From assembly GCA_963837585.1 (NCBI GenBank), contig CAWINX010000003.1:1062119-1126118 (forward strand): a DNA stretch of 64,000 nt, in the 5' to 3' direction. Positions 29,137 through 38,186 of this stretch are shown piece by piece. Below the pieces are notes generated by a model, which saw only the letters and a list, made by a program, of their open reading frames with translations, ran no database searches and had not been told where the DNA came from. The position numbers were made by a program, and so were the translations under genes. Source of the DNA: CAWINX01 sp963837585. GTDB taxonomy: Bacteria; Actinomycetota; Thermoleophilia; Solirubrobacterales; 70-9. Positions within the stretch are counted from its first letter, which is position 1, and each line of letters opens with the position of its first letter.

Positions 29137-30956
29137 AGCCGCGCCATCTCCTCGCGTTGCTCGAGGTCGCGTTGCAGGTAGACGCTGTCGGCGAGGCCGT
29201 GCTCGGCGATCTCGCGGTAGAAGCTGCAGCCCTCGAGCAGCTCCTCGTGGCTGCCGCGGTCGACGATCCGGCCGTCGTCCATCACCACCACCTCGTCGGC
29301 GAGCGAGACGGTCGAGAGGCGGTGGGCGATGATGAACGTCGTCCTGCCCTCCATCGCCTCCCGCAGTCCCGTTTTGATCGCCGCTTCGGTGCGCGCGTCG
29401 ACCGAGGAAGTGGCGTCGTCGAGGATCAGGATCCGCGGGTCGGCGAGCAGCGCCCGGGCGATCGCGATCCGCTGGCGCTGGCCGCCGGAAACGGTCAGAC
29501 CGCGCTCGCCGACCATCGTGTCGTAGCCGCCCGGCAGGTCGCTGATGAACTCGTCCGCCTGGGCGCGCCGCGCCGCCGCTTCGATCTCCTCGCGGCTCGC
29601 ATCCGGGCGCGCGTAGGCGATGTTCTCAGCGACGCTGGCGGTGAAGAGGAAGCTGTCGTCGGCGACGAAGGCGACCTCGGAGCGCAGCGAGCCGACGTCG
29701 ACCTCGCGCACGTCGGCGCCGTCGACCGCGACCTCGCCCTCGCTGGGGTCATAGAGGCGGGCGATCAGCGCCACCAGGCTGGTCTTTCCCGAGCCGGAAG
29801 GGCCGACCAGGGCGACGGTTCGGCCCGCCTCGACCTCGAGGTCGACGTCGCTGAGCGCCGCTTTCGATGTTGACCCTGTTCCAGCATGGTCAAGTTCGAA
29901 AGCGGCGTCGTAGCGCAGGGTCACGCCGCGCATCTGCACGCGCCCGCGGCCCGCCGGCAGGGGCGGCGAGCCGGGCGGGCTCTCGATCGTCGGCTCGCGG
30001 TCGAGGATCTCGAACAGCCGGTTGCCGGAGGCGACGGCCCGCTGCGCCATCCCCATCGCGACCCCGAGCATGCGCATCGGCGCCGCCAGCATCACCAGGT
30101 AGGTGTAGAAGGCGGTGAAGTTGCCGAGGCTGAGGTTGCCCGCGATCACCTGGCGGCCGCCGATCAGCAGGACGAGGGCGATGCCGAGCTGGGGCAGCAG
30201 CCCGATCAGCGGTGAGAAGAACGCCTGCAGGCGGGTCGAGTAGATGCTCTGATCGAAGACGCGGGAGACGGCGCGGCGGAAGCGGTGCAGTTGGTGCTCC
30301 TCGCGGGCGAAGGCCTTGACGATGCGGATGCCGGAGACGTTCTCCTCGGCCTCCGCGGTCAGCTCGGCGAGCCGCTGCTGGACCTCCTGCAGAGCGGGGC
30401 GGGAGACGCGGTTGTAACGAGAGGCGGTGAAGACGACGAGCGGCGCCGGGACCAGCGCGATCAGCGCCAGCCAGGGGTCGATCGCGATCATCACCGCGCT
30501 GGCCAGGGCGATCGTCAGCAGGTTCTGGGTGATGAAGATCAGTCCGTAGCCGAGGAAGAAGCGGATCGACTGCAGGTCCACTGTCGCCCGTGACATCAGC
30601 TGGCCGGTCTGCTGTGAGTCGAAGAAGCTCAGCTCGAGGCGCTGAAGGTGTGCGTAGAAGCGCTGGCGGAGGTCGAACTCGACCGCCAGCGAGACCTTGC
30701 CGGCGACCAGGCGGCGCACGACGGTCAGTCCCAGCCGCAGAATCCCGGCGGCGACGATCGCCAGCGCCAACGGCAGCAGGTCGGGCTGCTTGCCGCTTTC
30801 GATCGCGTTGATCGCTCGCCCGATCAGCCACGGGATCAGCACCGTCATCCCCATCGCCAGCCAGGCGAAGGCGAGCGAGCCCCAGAGCTGGCGGCGATAG
30901 GGCCGCAGGAAGCCCATCAGGCGGCGATAGGTGCGCATCGACACCCGACTATACAA
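29133..30956 (-). CDS. ABC exporter half-transporter, degenerate ATPase site, with palindromic insert
   Basis: 607 residues, six-helix membrane domain plus ATPase. Walker A VGPSGSGKTSL, signature VSGGQRQRIAIARALL, but Walker B reads ILILDDATSSVD with Asp replacing the catalytic Glu, the mark of the non-hydrolysing site in heterodimeric exporters such as BmrCD or TM287/288. The partner's LSAGQ signature would complete that same weak site. Between the membrane domain and the first ATPase strand (residues ~351-366) an extra segment FELDHAGTGSTSK is encoded by a 50-base palindrome. The partner gene follows with a 4-base overlap. Confidence 0.9.
   Translation of the reverse strand: MYSRVSMRTYRRLMGFLRPYRRQLWGSLAFAWLAMGMTVLIPWLIGRAINAIESGKQPDLLPLALAIVAAGILRLGLTVVRRLVAGKVSLAVEFDLRQRFYAHLQRLELSFFDSQQTGQLMSRATVDLQSIRFFLGYGLIFITQNLLTIALASAVMIAIDPWLALIALVPAPLVVFTASRYNRVSRPALQEVQQRLAELTAEAEENVSGIRIVKAFAREEHQLHRFRRAVSRVFDQSIYSTRLQAFFSPLIGLLPQLGIALVLLIGGRQVIAGNLSLGNFTAFYTYLVMLAAPMRMLGVAMGMAQRAVASGNRLFEILDREPTIESPPGSPPLPAGRGRVQMRGVTLRYDAAFELDHAGTGSTSKAALSDVDLEVEAGRTVALVGPSGSGKTSLVALIARLYDPSEGEVAVDGADVREVDVGSLRSEVAFVADDSFLFTASVAENIAYARPDASREEIEAAARRAQADEFISDLPGGYDTMVGERGLTVSGGQRQRIAIARALLADPRILILDDATSSVDARTEAAIKTGLREAMEGRTTFIIAHRLSTVSLADEVVVMDDGRIVDRGSHEELLEGCSFYREIAEHGLADSVYLQRDLEQREEMARL
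29857..29906. repeat. 50-bp palindromic insert inside an ABC transporter gene
   Basis: Arms 29857-29875 and 29888-29906 pair at 17 of 19 positions (11 + 6, interrupted by a 2-base mismatch) around a 12-base loop. On the minus strand it is read in frame and adds about 16 residues at the membrane-domain/ATPase junction, a place where insertions are tolerated. Confidence 0.7.
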
Positions 30957-30992
30957 AGTGAAGTAAAGGCGCCCGCGAGCCTCGCGGGGTCG

Positions 30993-31658
30993 CTACAGGG
31001 AGGCCGCGGCTCCGGAGCTGGGAATCTCGCCGCGTTTGCAGTGCTTCGAAGGGCCGTGCCCGGGCTTGGGCAGGATCTCGAAGTTGGTGACGCCGTGGTA
31101 GGGAGTCATCGAGCCGTCGTTCTGGGCCAGCCCGATGACGACGTGGTAGAAGCCGGCGGGCAGGTTCCGGTAATAGATGACCGGCCTGGTCGACGGTGAG
31201 TAGCTTCCGGCGACGCCGATCCGCGCGGCGAGCACGCCGTTCAGCCCGGCGTACTCCGGGTAGTCGAAGGAGGCGCCGAGCAGGCTGCCGCTGCTGAGTG
31301 GGTTTTTGAGACTGAGCCGCAGCCGTTTCGCCGCGATGCAGTTGGGGACGCGGTGGAGTTGGAAGCGGATGTGGCCTTCCTGCAACTCCGGCTCCCCGCC
31401 GAACTGCGCCGGGGCGAGGTGGAAGTTGTGGACCACAACCCTGACCACGACCGCGCCGCTGGTCTGACGGGCGCCATTGCGCGGAGAGATCACCTCGACG
31501 CCGGGTGCGCCGGGCACCGGGGCGAGCTTGTGGGGGGTGCGGCGTCCCTGGAGCTGGTTGAGGGAGCTGTCGCTGCTCCCGCCGCCCGAGCTGAGGACGA
31601 TCACGAGCGCGGCGGCCAGCCCCAGGGCGGCCACGAGGATGGCGATTCTGCCCCGCAT
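30993..31658 (-). CDS. Membrane-anchored extracytoplasmic beta-rich protein
   Basis: 221 residues. An N-terminal helix (IAILVAALGLAAALVIVLSS) probably anchors or exports the protein; no lipobox. The rest is beta-rich, with GVEVISPRNGARQTSG, VVVRVVVHNFHLAP, GHIRFQLHRVPN, RPVIYYRNLPAGFYHVVIGL and TNFEILPKPGHG, the order expected of an immunoglobulin-like or copper-binding sandwich. It resembles proteins that bind small ligands outside the cell, but no family is certain. It is divergent from the GH92 gene. Confidence 0.6.
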   Translation of the reverse strand: MRGRIAILVAALGLAAALVIVLSSGGGSSDSSLNQLQGRRTPHKLAPVPGAPGVEVISPRNGARQTSGAVVVRVVVHNFHLAPAQFGGEPELQEGHIRFQLHRVPNCIAAKRLRLSLKNPLSSGSLLGASFDYPEYAGLNGVLAARIGVAGSYSPSTRPVIYYRNLPAGFYHVVIGLAQNDGSMTPYHGVTNFEILPKPGHGPSKHCKRGEIPSSGAAASL

Positions 31659-31765
31659 GCAAGCGCGAACATTACGCGCCCGGGCCGCTTCCTTACGCCC
31701 GTCGTCGTGTTTCCCTCATGGGCGCCGTCTAACGTGCGGAGCTCGTCCACGTCACGCAGCAGGCT

Positions 31766-34297
31766 TTGTCCGGGAAGAGCAGGTTGACGATCGTCAAGGT
31801 GAAAATCTCCCTTCTGGGCGCGTGTCTCGCGCTCGCGTTTCTTCTTGCGCAGGCGGCCTCCCCGGCATCCGCCGCTCGCCTGACCCGCCACGTCAATCCC
31901 CTTGCCGGGACTCGGCCGAGCTTCACGACGTTCGGCGCCGGCCACAACTTCCCGGGAGCAACCGTCCCGTTCGGGATGGTGCAGTGGGGGCCCGACACGA
32001 TCCCCACCGATTTCAACTCCGGCGGCTACGACTACCGCGACGCGCAGCTCAAGGGGTTCAGCCTCACCCACATGAGCGGCGCCGGCTGCGCCATCTATGG
32101 CGACTTCCCGTTCCTGCCGACGACCTCGCCGATCGTCTCCTCGCCGGCGGTGGCCGACTCCCCGCGGCTGGACACCGACTTCCAGCCCGCCTTCGTCCAC
32201 TCCGCTGAGCGGGCCAAGCCCGGCTACTACTCGCTCTACCTCGCCCAACTGGACGGCTCCTGGATTCGTACCGAGCTGACCGCCACCACCCGCACCGGCC
32301 TTGCCCGCTTCACCTTTCCCGCCAATTCGCAGTCGAGCGTCCTGATCAACGCCGGCGGCAGCGCCCAGGAGAACGACTCCGCCGATGTGCAGATCGACCC
32401 CGCCGCCAATGAAATCAGCGGTTCGGCTTCAAGTGGCTTCTTCTGCGGGCAGCGCCCCCGCTACAAGGTCTACTTCTCCGCTGTCTTCGATCGTCCCTTC
32501 GGCTCATTCGGGACCTGGGATCGCCAGACCCTGAATCCCGGCTCGACCTCGGCAAGCGACAGCCACGCGGTCGACGTCCTCACCAGGGACACGGCGCAGG
32601 CAGGGGCCTACGCGACCTTCGACACGACCCAGAACCCCAGGGTGGGCGCCCGCGTCGGAATTTCCTTCGTCAGCGTCGCCGACGCGCGCGCCAACCTCGC
32701 CGCCGAGGACCCGGGCAAGCCGTTCGGCAAGATCGCCGCCGACGCCGACCACAGTTGGAACGACGCGCTGGGAAGGATCCGCGTCAGCGGCGGCCCGAGC
32801 CGCTACGTCAAGACCTTCTACACGGCGCTCTACCACGCCTTCATGGCGCCGCGCACTTTCAACGACGTCAACGGCAACTACCCCGGCATGGACGGCCGCA
32901 TCCACCACACCAAGACCACCAAGTACGCCGACTTCTCGGGCTGGGATATCTACCGCAGCGAGGTCCAGCTGCTCTCGATCCTGATGCCGAATAGGGCGAA
33001 CGACATGATCCGCTCGCTGCTCGCCGACGCCGGGCAGAGCGGTTGCCTGCCGCGCTGGCCCTACGCGAACGGCCAGAGCATGACCCTGGTCGGCGACTCC
33101 GCCGACCCCCTCATCGCCTCGGCGGCGGCCTTCGGCGCCGACCGCTTCAACTCGCGCCGCGCCCTTGCCGCGATGGTCAAAGGGGCGACACAGCCCTGCC
33201 GCAGTGCCAACGGCGACTACCTGGAGCGCCAGGGGTTGGCGCAGTACCTGGCGCTCGGCTACCTCCCCTACGACATCGACACCAACGTCCGCAACGCCAA
33301 CTCGATCCTCGGCAACTCCGACAATGTCTGGGCCTCGGCGACGACGACCCTCGAGTACGCGACCGACGACTTCGCGATCGCCCAGTACGCCGCCCGGGTG
33401 GCCGGCGACCGCGCGACCTACCGTCGCTTCATGCGGCGCTCGGCGAACTGGCGTCGCCTCTATAACCCCGCCACCGGCCTAATCGAGCCGCGCTACGCAA
33501 GTGGAGCCTTCCTGTCTCCGTACGACGATCTCCAGGGCGTCGGCTTCGTCGAGGGCAACGCCTACCAATACACCTGGATGGTCCCTCACGACCCCGCCGG
33601 CCTCTTCAAGCTGATGGGCGGGCGCAAACGGGCGGCGGCTCGCCTGATCTACTTCATGCGCGAGCTGAACGGCAACTCCGACGGCACTCGCACCGACCAC
33701 GCGCTGTTGGGCAACGAGCCCAATCTCAACGCCCCGTGGCTTTTCAACTGGGCGGGGAAGCCATTTAAGACGCAGGAGGCGATGCGTCGCGCCCTTCGCA
33801 CTCTCTACGGCAACACCCCAACCGGCTACCCCGGCAACGACGACCTCGGCACGCTCTCCTCCTGGTACGTGTTCGGGGCGCTCGGCCTTTACCCGGAGGT
33901 GCCGGGGGTGGGCGTGCTGGCGGTCAGCAGCCCGCTCTTCCGGCGCGCCGCGATCAGTCTCCCTCACGGCAGGCGGGTGCTGATCACGGCCGACGCGTTC
34001 AGGTACGCCAAGTCGCGGCTGCTGAGGAAGAAGAAGCCCGGCAAGAAGAAGCCGCCCCCTCCCAAGGCCGTCAAAGTGCCCCTTTCCACGATAAACGCCC
34101 CATACATCCGGGCGATGTCAATCAACGGGCGCGCAAACGACCGCCCCTGGACCACGTATTGTGCGCTAGCTCGTGGCGGGACCATCTCCTATCAGCTGGG
34201 CCCAAGCCCAGTCCGCGGCTGGGGGGCCTCAAAGGCCGACCTCCCACCCTCCTACGGCCCCCGGCGAAAGCCGCCGCGGGACGCCTGCGCCCGCTGA
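31766..34297 (+). CDS. Exported GH92 family alpha-mannosidase
   Basis: 843 residues. Signal peptide VKISLLGACLALAFLLAQAA, then the GH92 N-domain (VNPLAGTRPSFTTFGAGHNF, PGATVPFGMVQWGPDT, GFSLTHMSGAGC) and the catalytic (alpha/alpha)6 domain (YTALYHAFMAPRTFNDVNG, DFSGWDIYRSEVQLL, GNAYQYTWMVPHD, PGNDDLGTLSSWYVFGALG). Family members are calcium-dependent exo-mannosidases releasing mannose from glycans or mannoproteins. A basic insert KKKKPGKKKPPPPK sits near the C-terminus. Start taken as TTG 31766; GTG 31799 would start right at the signal peptide. The end overlaps the GT39 gene in another frame. Confidence 0.92.
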   Translation: MSGKSRLTIVKVKISLLGACLALAFLLAQAASPASAARLTRHVNPLAGTRPSFTTFGAGHNFPGATVPFGMVQWGPDTIPTDFNSGGYDYRDAQLKGFSLTHMSGAGCAIYGDFPFLPTTSPIVSSPAVADSPRLDTDFQPAFVHSAERAKPGYYSLYLAQLDGSWIRTELTATTRTGLARFTFPANSQSSVLINAGGSAQENDSADVQIDPAANEISGSASSGFFCGQRPRYKVYFSAVFDRPFGSFGTWDRQTLNPGSTSASDSHAVDVLTRDTAQAGAYATFDTTQNPRVGARVGISFVSVADARANLAAEDPGKPFGKIAADADHSWNDALGRIRVSGGPSRYVKTFYTALYHAFMAPRTFNDVNGNYPGMDGRIHHTKTTKYADFSGWDIYRSEVQLLSILMPNRANDMIRSLLADAGQSGCLPRWPYANGQSMTLVGDSADPLIASAAAFGADRFNSRRALAAMVKGATQPCRSANGDYLERQGLAQYLALGYLPYDIDTNVRNANSILGNSDNVWASATTTLEYATDDFAIAQYAARVAGDRATYRRFMRRSANWRRLYNPATGLIEPRYASGAFLSPYDDLQGVGFVEGNAYQYTWMVPHDPAGLFKLMGGRKRAAARLIYFMRELNGNSDGTRTDHALLGNEPNLNAPWLFNWAGKPFKTQEAMRRALRTLYGNTPTGYPGNDDLGTLSSWYVFGALGLYPEVPGVGVLAVSSPLFRRAAISLPHGRRVLITADAFRYAKSRLLRKKKPGKKKPPPPKAVKVPLSTINAPYIRAMSINGRANDRPWTTYCALARGGTISYQLGPSPVRGWGASKADLPPSYGPRRKPPRDACAR

Positions 34298-35876
34298 GTC
34301 CGAGCGACTGCCGGCCGGCACCGCCGTGCTCTGGGCGCTCGCCGGGCTGACCGCGCTCGGCCTGGCGATCCGCTTTGTCAGCCTCGGCGCACAGGCCTTC
34401 CACCACGACGAGGTGATTACCGTCGCCCGGGTCATTCCCGGCAGCTTCCGCCACATGCTCCACGAGGTGAAAGCCAGCGAGTCGAACCCGCCCCTCTACT
34501 ACGCGCTCGCCTGGGGCTGGGCAAAGGCATTCGGCGACGGTGAGTTCGCCGTCCGCTCCCTCACCGCGCTGTTCGGCGCCGCGACCGTCCCGGTCGCGTA
34601 CTTCGCCGCCCGTGAGCTCTCGAGCCGCAAGGCCGGCCTGCTGGCGGCGGCTTTCGTCGCGCTCAACCCGATGTTGATCTGGTATTCGCAGGAGGCGCGC
34701 TCCTACTCGCTGCTCGTCTTCTTCGCCGCGGTCTCCTTCGTCTTCTTCGTGCGGGTTCTGCGCGGTGGCCAGCGCCGCGACCTGGCCCTCTGGGCGCTCT
34801 CCTCGGCGCTGGCGCTCTGCAGCCACTACTTCGCGACCTTCCCGGTCGCGATCGAAGCCGCCTGGCTGCTGATCGCGCTGCGGTCGCGCTGGCGGGCCGT
34901 CCTGCCCGCGGTCGGCGCCGTCGCCGCGGTCGAGCTGGCGCTGGTGCCGCTGCTCTCCTCGCAGTCCAACCCGACCCACATCGGCTGGATCGAGAACAGC
35001 CCACTGCTGGTCCGGCTCAAGGACACCGGCGCGATCTTCATGAGCGGTGAGACGGGCAACCTGATCGCCGAGCCGATCCGTTACAAGTTCGCGATCATCC
35101 CCGCCCTGCTGGTGCTCGGCGCACTCTGCCTCGGCGCCTGGCGAGGCAGCCTCCGCGAGCGGCGCGGGATCGGGATCGCGCTCAGCGTCGGCGCCGGGGT
35201 GGTCGCGCTGGCGATCCTTGCCGCGCTGGGGGGCAAGGACTATCTGATCGCCCGCAACATCCTCCCGGCCCTCTTCCCCCTCCTCGTCGCGGTTGCGATC
35301 GCGCTCGCCTCGGACCGGGCGCGCCGGACCGGCCTCGTCGTTGCGATCGCCCTCAGCGCCTACTGGCTCGCCTTCGACATCCACGTCAACGCGACCCCGA
35401 GCCTGCAGCGGCTCGACTTCAGTCGCGCCGCGCGCGCCCTCGGCACGCCGACGCAGCCGCGGGCGATCGTCACCTGGAAGATCGGCACCGACCCGTTGAT
35501 CTTCTACCTCGATGACGGCTCCCAGTATCTGGCGGGCGGTACGGTGCGCTTGCGCGAGGTCGACGTGGTCCGCAAGCGCAGGATCACCAAACCCGGCGCA
35601 CTTCTGCCACCGGCCTTCCACGTCGTCAAGCAGGTGAGGCTCGGGCGGCTTACCCTTACGCGCTATATGGCCAGGCGCCCGACCCCGGTCCCCTACCACG
35701 TGCTGCGCGGATTGCCCACCGACTTCGGCAAGAACGCCGTTCTGCTCGACGGCGAGCCGGGCCAGGTCGGCGCCCCTGGGCGCGGCGCCCTGACCCCGGG
35801 GCAATACGAGTTCATCGCTCCGGGCAGCGAGCCGAATGTCGACCTGCCGGCGCCTGCGGGAGGGGGGTCGGGATGA
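34173..35876 (+). CDS. GT39/ArnT-like membrane glycosyltransferase
   Basis: Up to 567 residues with ~10 membrane helices. The first large loop has FHHDEVITVAR (the Asp-Glu of the metal/lipid-sugar site) and ESNPPLYYALAWGW, both typical of PMT/ArnT family enzymes that move a sugar from a polyprenyl phosphate to an extracytoplasmic acceptor. Later: LNPMLIWYSQEARSYSLLVF. The listed GTG start gives a 50-residue Pro-rich extension overlapping GH92 by 125 bases; GTG 34326, directly before the first helix (LWALAGLTALGLAIR), is an alternative. GtrA follows with a 4-base overlap, suggesting a shared lipid-sugar pathway. Confidence 0.82.
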   Translation: MAGPSPISWAQAQSAAGGPQRPTSHPPTAPGESRRGTPAPAESERLPAGTAVLWALAGLTALGLAIRFVSLGAQAFHHDEVITVARVIPGSFRHMLHEVKASESNPPLYYALAWGWAKAFGDGEFAVRSLTALFGAATVPVAYFAARELSSRKAGLLAAAFVALNPMLIWYSQEARSYSLLVFFAAVSFVFFVRVLRGGQRRDLALWALSSALALCSHYFATFPVAIEAAWLLIALRSRWRAVLPAVGAVAAVELALVPLLSSQSNPTHIGWIENSPLLVRLKDTGAIFMSGETGNLIAEPIRYKFAIIPALLVLGALCLGAWRGSLRERRGIGIALSVGAGVVALAILAALGGKDYLIARNILPALFPLLVAVAIALASDRARRTGLVVAIALSAYWLAFDIHVNATPSLQRLDFSRAARALGTPTQPRAIVTWKIGTDPLIFYLDDGSQYLAGGTVRLREVDVVRKRRITKPGALLPPAFHVVKQVRLGRLTLTRYMARRPTPVPYHVLRGLPTDFGKNAVLLDGEPGQVGAPGRGALTPGQYEFIAPGSEPNVDLPAPAGGGSG

Positions 35877-36298
35877 CCGCGTCGGAGTTTGCCTATCGGC
35901 TGGGAGCGGCGGCCAAGCAGCCCGCCAACTGGTGGCAGCTGTTCAAGTTCGGCATCGTCGGCGGCTTCGGCTACCTGATCAACCTCGTCGTCTTCGCGCT
36001 GCTGGCCAATAAGCTCGGCATCCACCACGCGATCGCCGCTGTCGGGGCCTTCTGCGTCGCCGTCACCAACAATTTCGTCTGGAATCGCTACTGGACCTTC
36101 GGGCCCGGCGAGAAACGGGCCTCCTTCCAGGCCGTTCGCTTCTTCGCGGTCAGCGTCGCCTCGCTGCTGATCAACCTCGTGGTCCTTGAGGCGCTGATCT
36201 CCGGCACCGGGATGGGCGACCTCTCCGCACAGGCAATCGCCGTCGCCGTGGCGATGCCCTTCAACTTCTTGGGCAACAAGCTCTGGACCTTCGCCTAG
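35873..36298 (+). CDS. GtrA-family flippase-like membrane protein
   Basis: 141 residues, four hydrophobic helices. FKFGIVGGFGYLINLVVF, NNFVWNRYWTFG and the closing FNFLGNKLWTFA are the standard GtrA marks. GtrA proteins are thought to assist translocation of polyprenyl-linked sugars, fitting the GT39 gene whose stop it overlaps. Confidence 0.9.
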   Translation: MTASEFAYRLGAAAKQPANWWQLFKFGIVGGFGYLINLVVFALLANKLGIHHAIAAVGAFCVAVTNNFVWNRYWTFGPGEKRASFQAVRFFAVSVASLLINLVVLEALISGTGMGDLSAQAIAVAVAMPFNFLGNKLWTFA

Positions 36299-36318
36299 AT
36301 GGTCTAGGAGGCTGAGCC

Positions 36319-36967
36319 GTGAGCAAGCTCCTGGCGGAGACGATCCCGCTGGCGCTCGCGGCGGCGGTCAGTCCCGTCATTTTCCTGATCCAGCTCTCGA
36401 CGCTGACCGGGGAGAGGCGCCTGAGCCGGGGCTCGGCGGTGGCGGCCGGCGCGGCCGTGCCGATGCTGGCGGTCGGGGCGTTCGCCGTCTTCCTCGGCCA
36501 GTCCGACTCGTTCTCCCCCTCGGGAACGACCAAGGCATTCTTCGACCTGGTCCTTGGACTGGTGCTCTTCTTCGCGGTCGGATTGCGAGCGCTGCGGCGC
36601 GCTTCGGAGGAGGGGGCGTCCAAGGAGCATCGTCACGCCGCCGGCCTCAAGGGCTCGTTTCTCCTCGGCCTGGCGGCGATGAGCTCGAACGTGACGACCT
36701 TCGCCTTCTACATCCCGGCGATGCGCTTCGTCGCCCTCGCCGACGTCAGCCACGCCGACCAGGTCGTTGTCGCTCTCCTCGTATCTGCTGATCACGCTCT
36801 CCGCCGTCCTCTTCCCCCTCGTCCTGACCGCGTTCGCCCCGCGCAGCTCCGGCCGCGTGCTGGACGCGATCGGGACCTGGCTGGGCGGCCACTCGCGCCG
36901 CAACCAGATCGTCCTCGGCTTCGGGCTCGGGGCCTGGCTGATCATTCGCGGCATCGGCGGCCTTTAG
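36319..36967 (+). CDS. GAP/Sap-type membrane transporter (frame break near 36775)
   Basis: About 216 residues in six hydrophobic helices. Reads AETIPLALAAAVSPVIFLIQ, MLAVGAFAVFLG, FFDLVLGLVLFFAVGLRAL, GSFLLGLAAMSSNVTTFAFY, and after a one-base shift LLITLSAVLFPLVLTAF, NQIVLGFGLGAWLIIRGIGG. The pattern is that of the GAP family (sulfolipid-1-addressing protein-like, LysE superfamily), which export lipids or small molecules. Substrate unknown. Independent of GtrA, with 20 bases between. Confidence 0.75.
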
Positions 36968-37066
36968 AACCTGCCTCAAAACCCCCCGCGCCCGGCCAAA
37001 ATCTCCCGCGGTCCGCGCGGCGTGAGAGGGTGGCCCCAGCGACTCGTCTACCGAGGGAGGAAGCCA

Positions 37067-37510
37067 ATGGAGGACAACGACCGGCAGCCCTGGCTGCTCA
37101 CCGCGATCGCCGGGATCGGGCTGGTACTGGGGGTGATCGCGCTGATCGTCGCCTTCAACGCGAAGAGCACCAGCGACAAGGCCGCTACCCAGAGCTCCGT
37201 CGACCAGATCTCAACCGAGTTGTCGAGGCTGATCGACCGCCTCGGGATCGCCGAGGCGACCCTTCAGGGGCAGCAGCGCAACGCCCAGGGGACCGCCGAC
37301 AAGGCGCTGAGGCACTCTGAGAACGCGGTGGTCAACCTCTCCAATCGCCTCGACAAACTGGAGGCCTCGACGGCGACGAACTCGAAGCAGACCGCCGCGC
37401 TCGGCCGGGATGTGAGCGCGAACAGCGCCCAGATCAAGTCGCTCAACAAGCGGGTCAACAAGCTGAGCGGCCAGGTGCACTCCGGCAGCGGCGGCCAGAA
37501 CTCGCCTTAG
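37067..37510 (+). CDS. Single-pass membrane protein with coiled-coil domain
   Basis: 147 residues from ATG 37067 (GGGAGG upstream). One N-terminal helix (LLTAIAGIGLVLGVIALIVA) is followed by a ~100-residue heptad-rich region with repeated Lys/Asn/Ser (SSVDQISTELSRLIDRLG, LSNRLDKLEASTATNSKQ, SLNKRVNKLSGQV), predicting a long coiled coil on the far side of the membrane. No enzyme motif. Confidence 0.7.
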   Translation: MEDNDRQPWLLTAIAGIGLVLGVIALIVAFNAKSTSDKAATQSSVDQISTELSRLIDRLGIAEATLQGQQRNAQGTADKALRHSENAVVNLSNRLDKLEASTATNSKQTAALGRDVSANSAQIKSLNKRVNKLSGQVHSGSGGQNSP

Positions 37511-37513
37511 TGG

Positions 37514-38173
37514 CTATTCGCCGAGCGCCTCGCGCAGCGAGTTGACCTGTTCGCGGAGTTCCGCGACCTCGCGCTCGATCGCGGCGAAGCGCTCCTCGAC
37601 CGGGCCGACGGGGCTGCGGGAGGAGGGAGGAGGCGCGGCCGGCGCCTCCTCCGACTCCTCTTCGGGCGAGGGGCCCTCAGCCGCGTCCGGGGCCTCCTCG
37701 CCCCCGAGCAGCTGCCTGTAGCGCTCCTCCTTCTGTCCCGGCCGCCGCTCGAGCCGCGCGACGACGCCACGCTCGATCAGTCGCTCCAGTGTCTCCTGCA
37801 CTGCGGCGAGGTCGGCGAAGGGGTGGAGGCGCTCGGTGCGCTGCTTCAGCTCTCCCGGCGTTTGGGCGTTGCGCAGCATCAGTACCGCGAGCAGCGAGGT
37901 CTCGTCCGGTCCGTAGGAGTCGTCGAGCAGGTGGCGGTACTTGCGCGCCCGACTGTTCGCACCGCTCGCCAGCCGCGTCCAACCTCGCAGCGCCAGCCGG
38001 CGCAGCGCCTCGATGACCGTCTTTTCGTCGTAGGAGACGACCGGGTCGCGGTTCGTCGACTGGTTGCAGGCGGTCCGCAGCGCGTTGAGCGAGAGCGGGT
38101 AGACATCGGGGGTCGTCCGCTGCTTCTCGATCAAGCAGCCCAGCACGCGGATCTCTGCGGCGTCCGGCTCCAT
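37514..38173 (-). CDS. DUF480 (YceH-like) protein
   Basis: 219 residues from ATG 38173. Two winged-helix units: VLGCLIEKQRTTPDVYPLSL (the family signature), NQSTNRDPVVSYDEKTVIEA and, in the second, VLMLRNAQTPGELKQRTERL. An acidic Pro-rich linker leads to a C-terminal coiled coil (RFAAIEREVAELREQVNSLR). The DNA-binding fold is clear, though the function of YceH proteins is not well known. The upstream in-frame extension is shadow sequence of the MBL gene. Confidence 0.88.
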   Translation of the reverse strand: MEPDAAEIRVLGCLIEKQRTTPDVYPLSLNALRTACNQSTNRDPVVSYDEKTVIEALRRLALRGWTRLASGANSRARKYRHLLDDSYGPDETSLLAVLMLRNAQTPGELKQRTERLHPFADLAAVQETLERLIERGVVARLERRPGQKEERYRQLLGGEEAPDAAEGPSPEEESEEAPAAPPPSSRSPVGPVEERFAAIEREVAELREQVNSLREALGE

Positions 38174-38186
38174 CAGAAGGGTGAGA

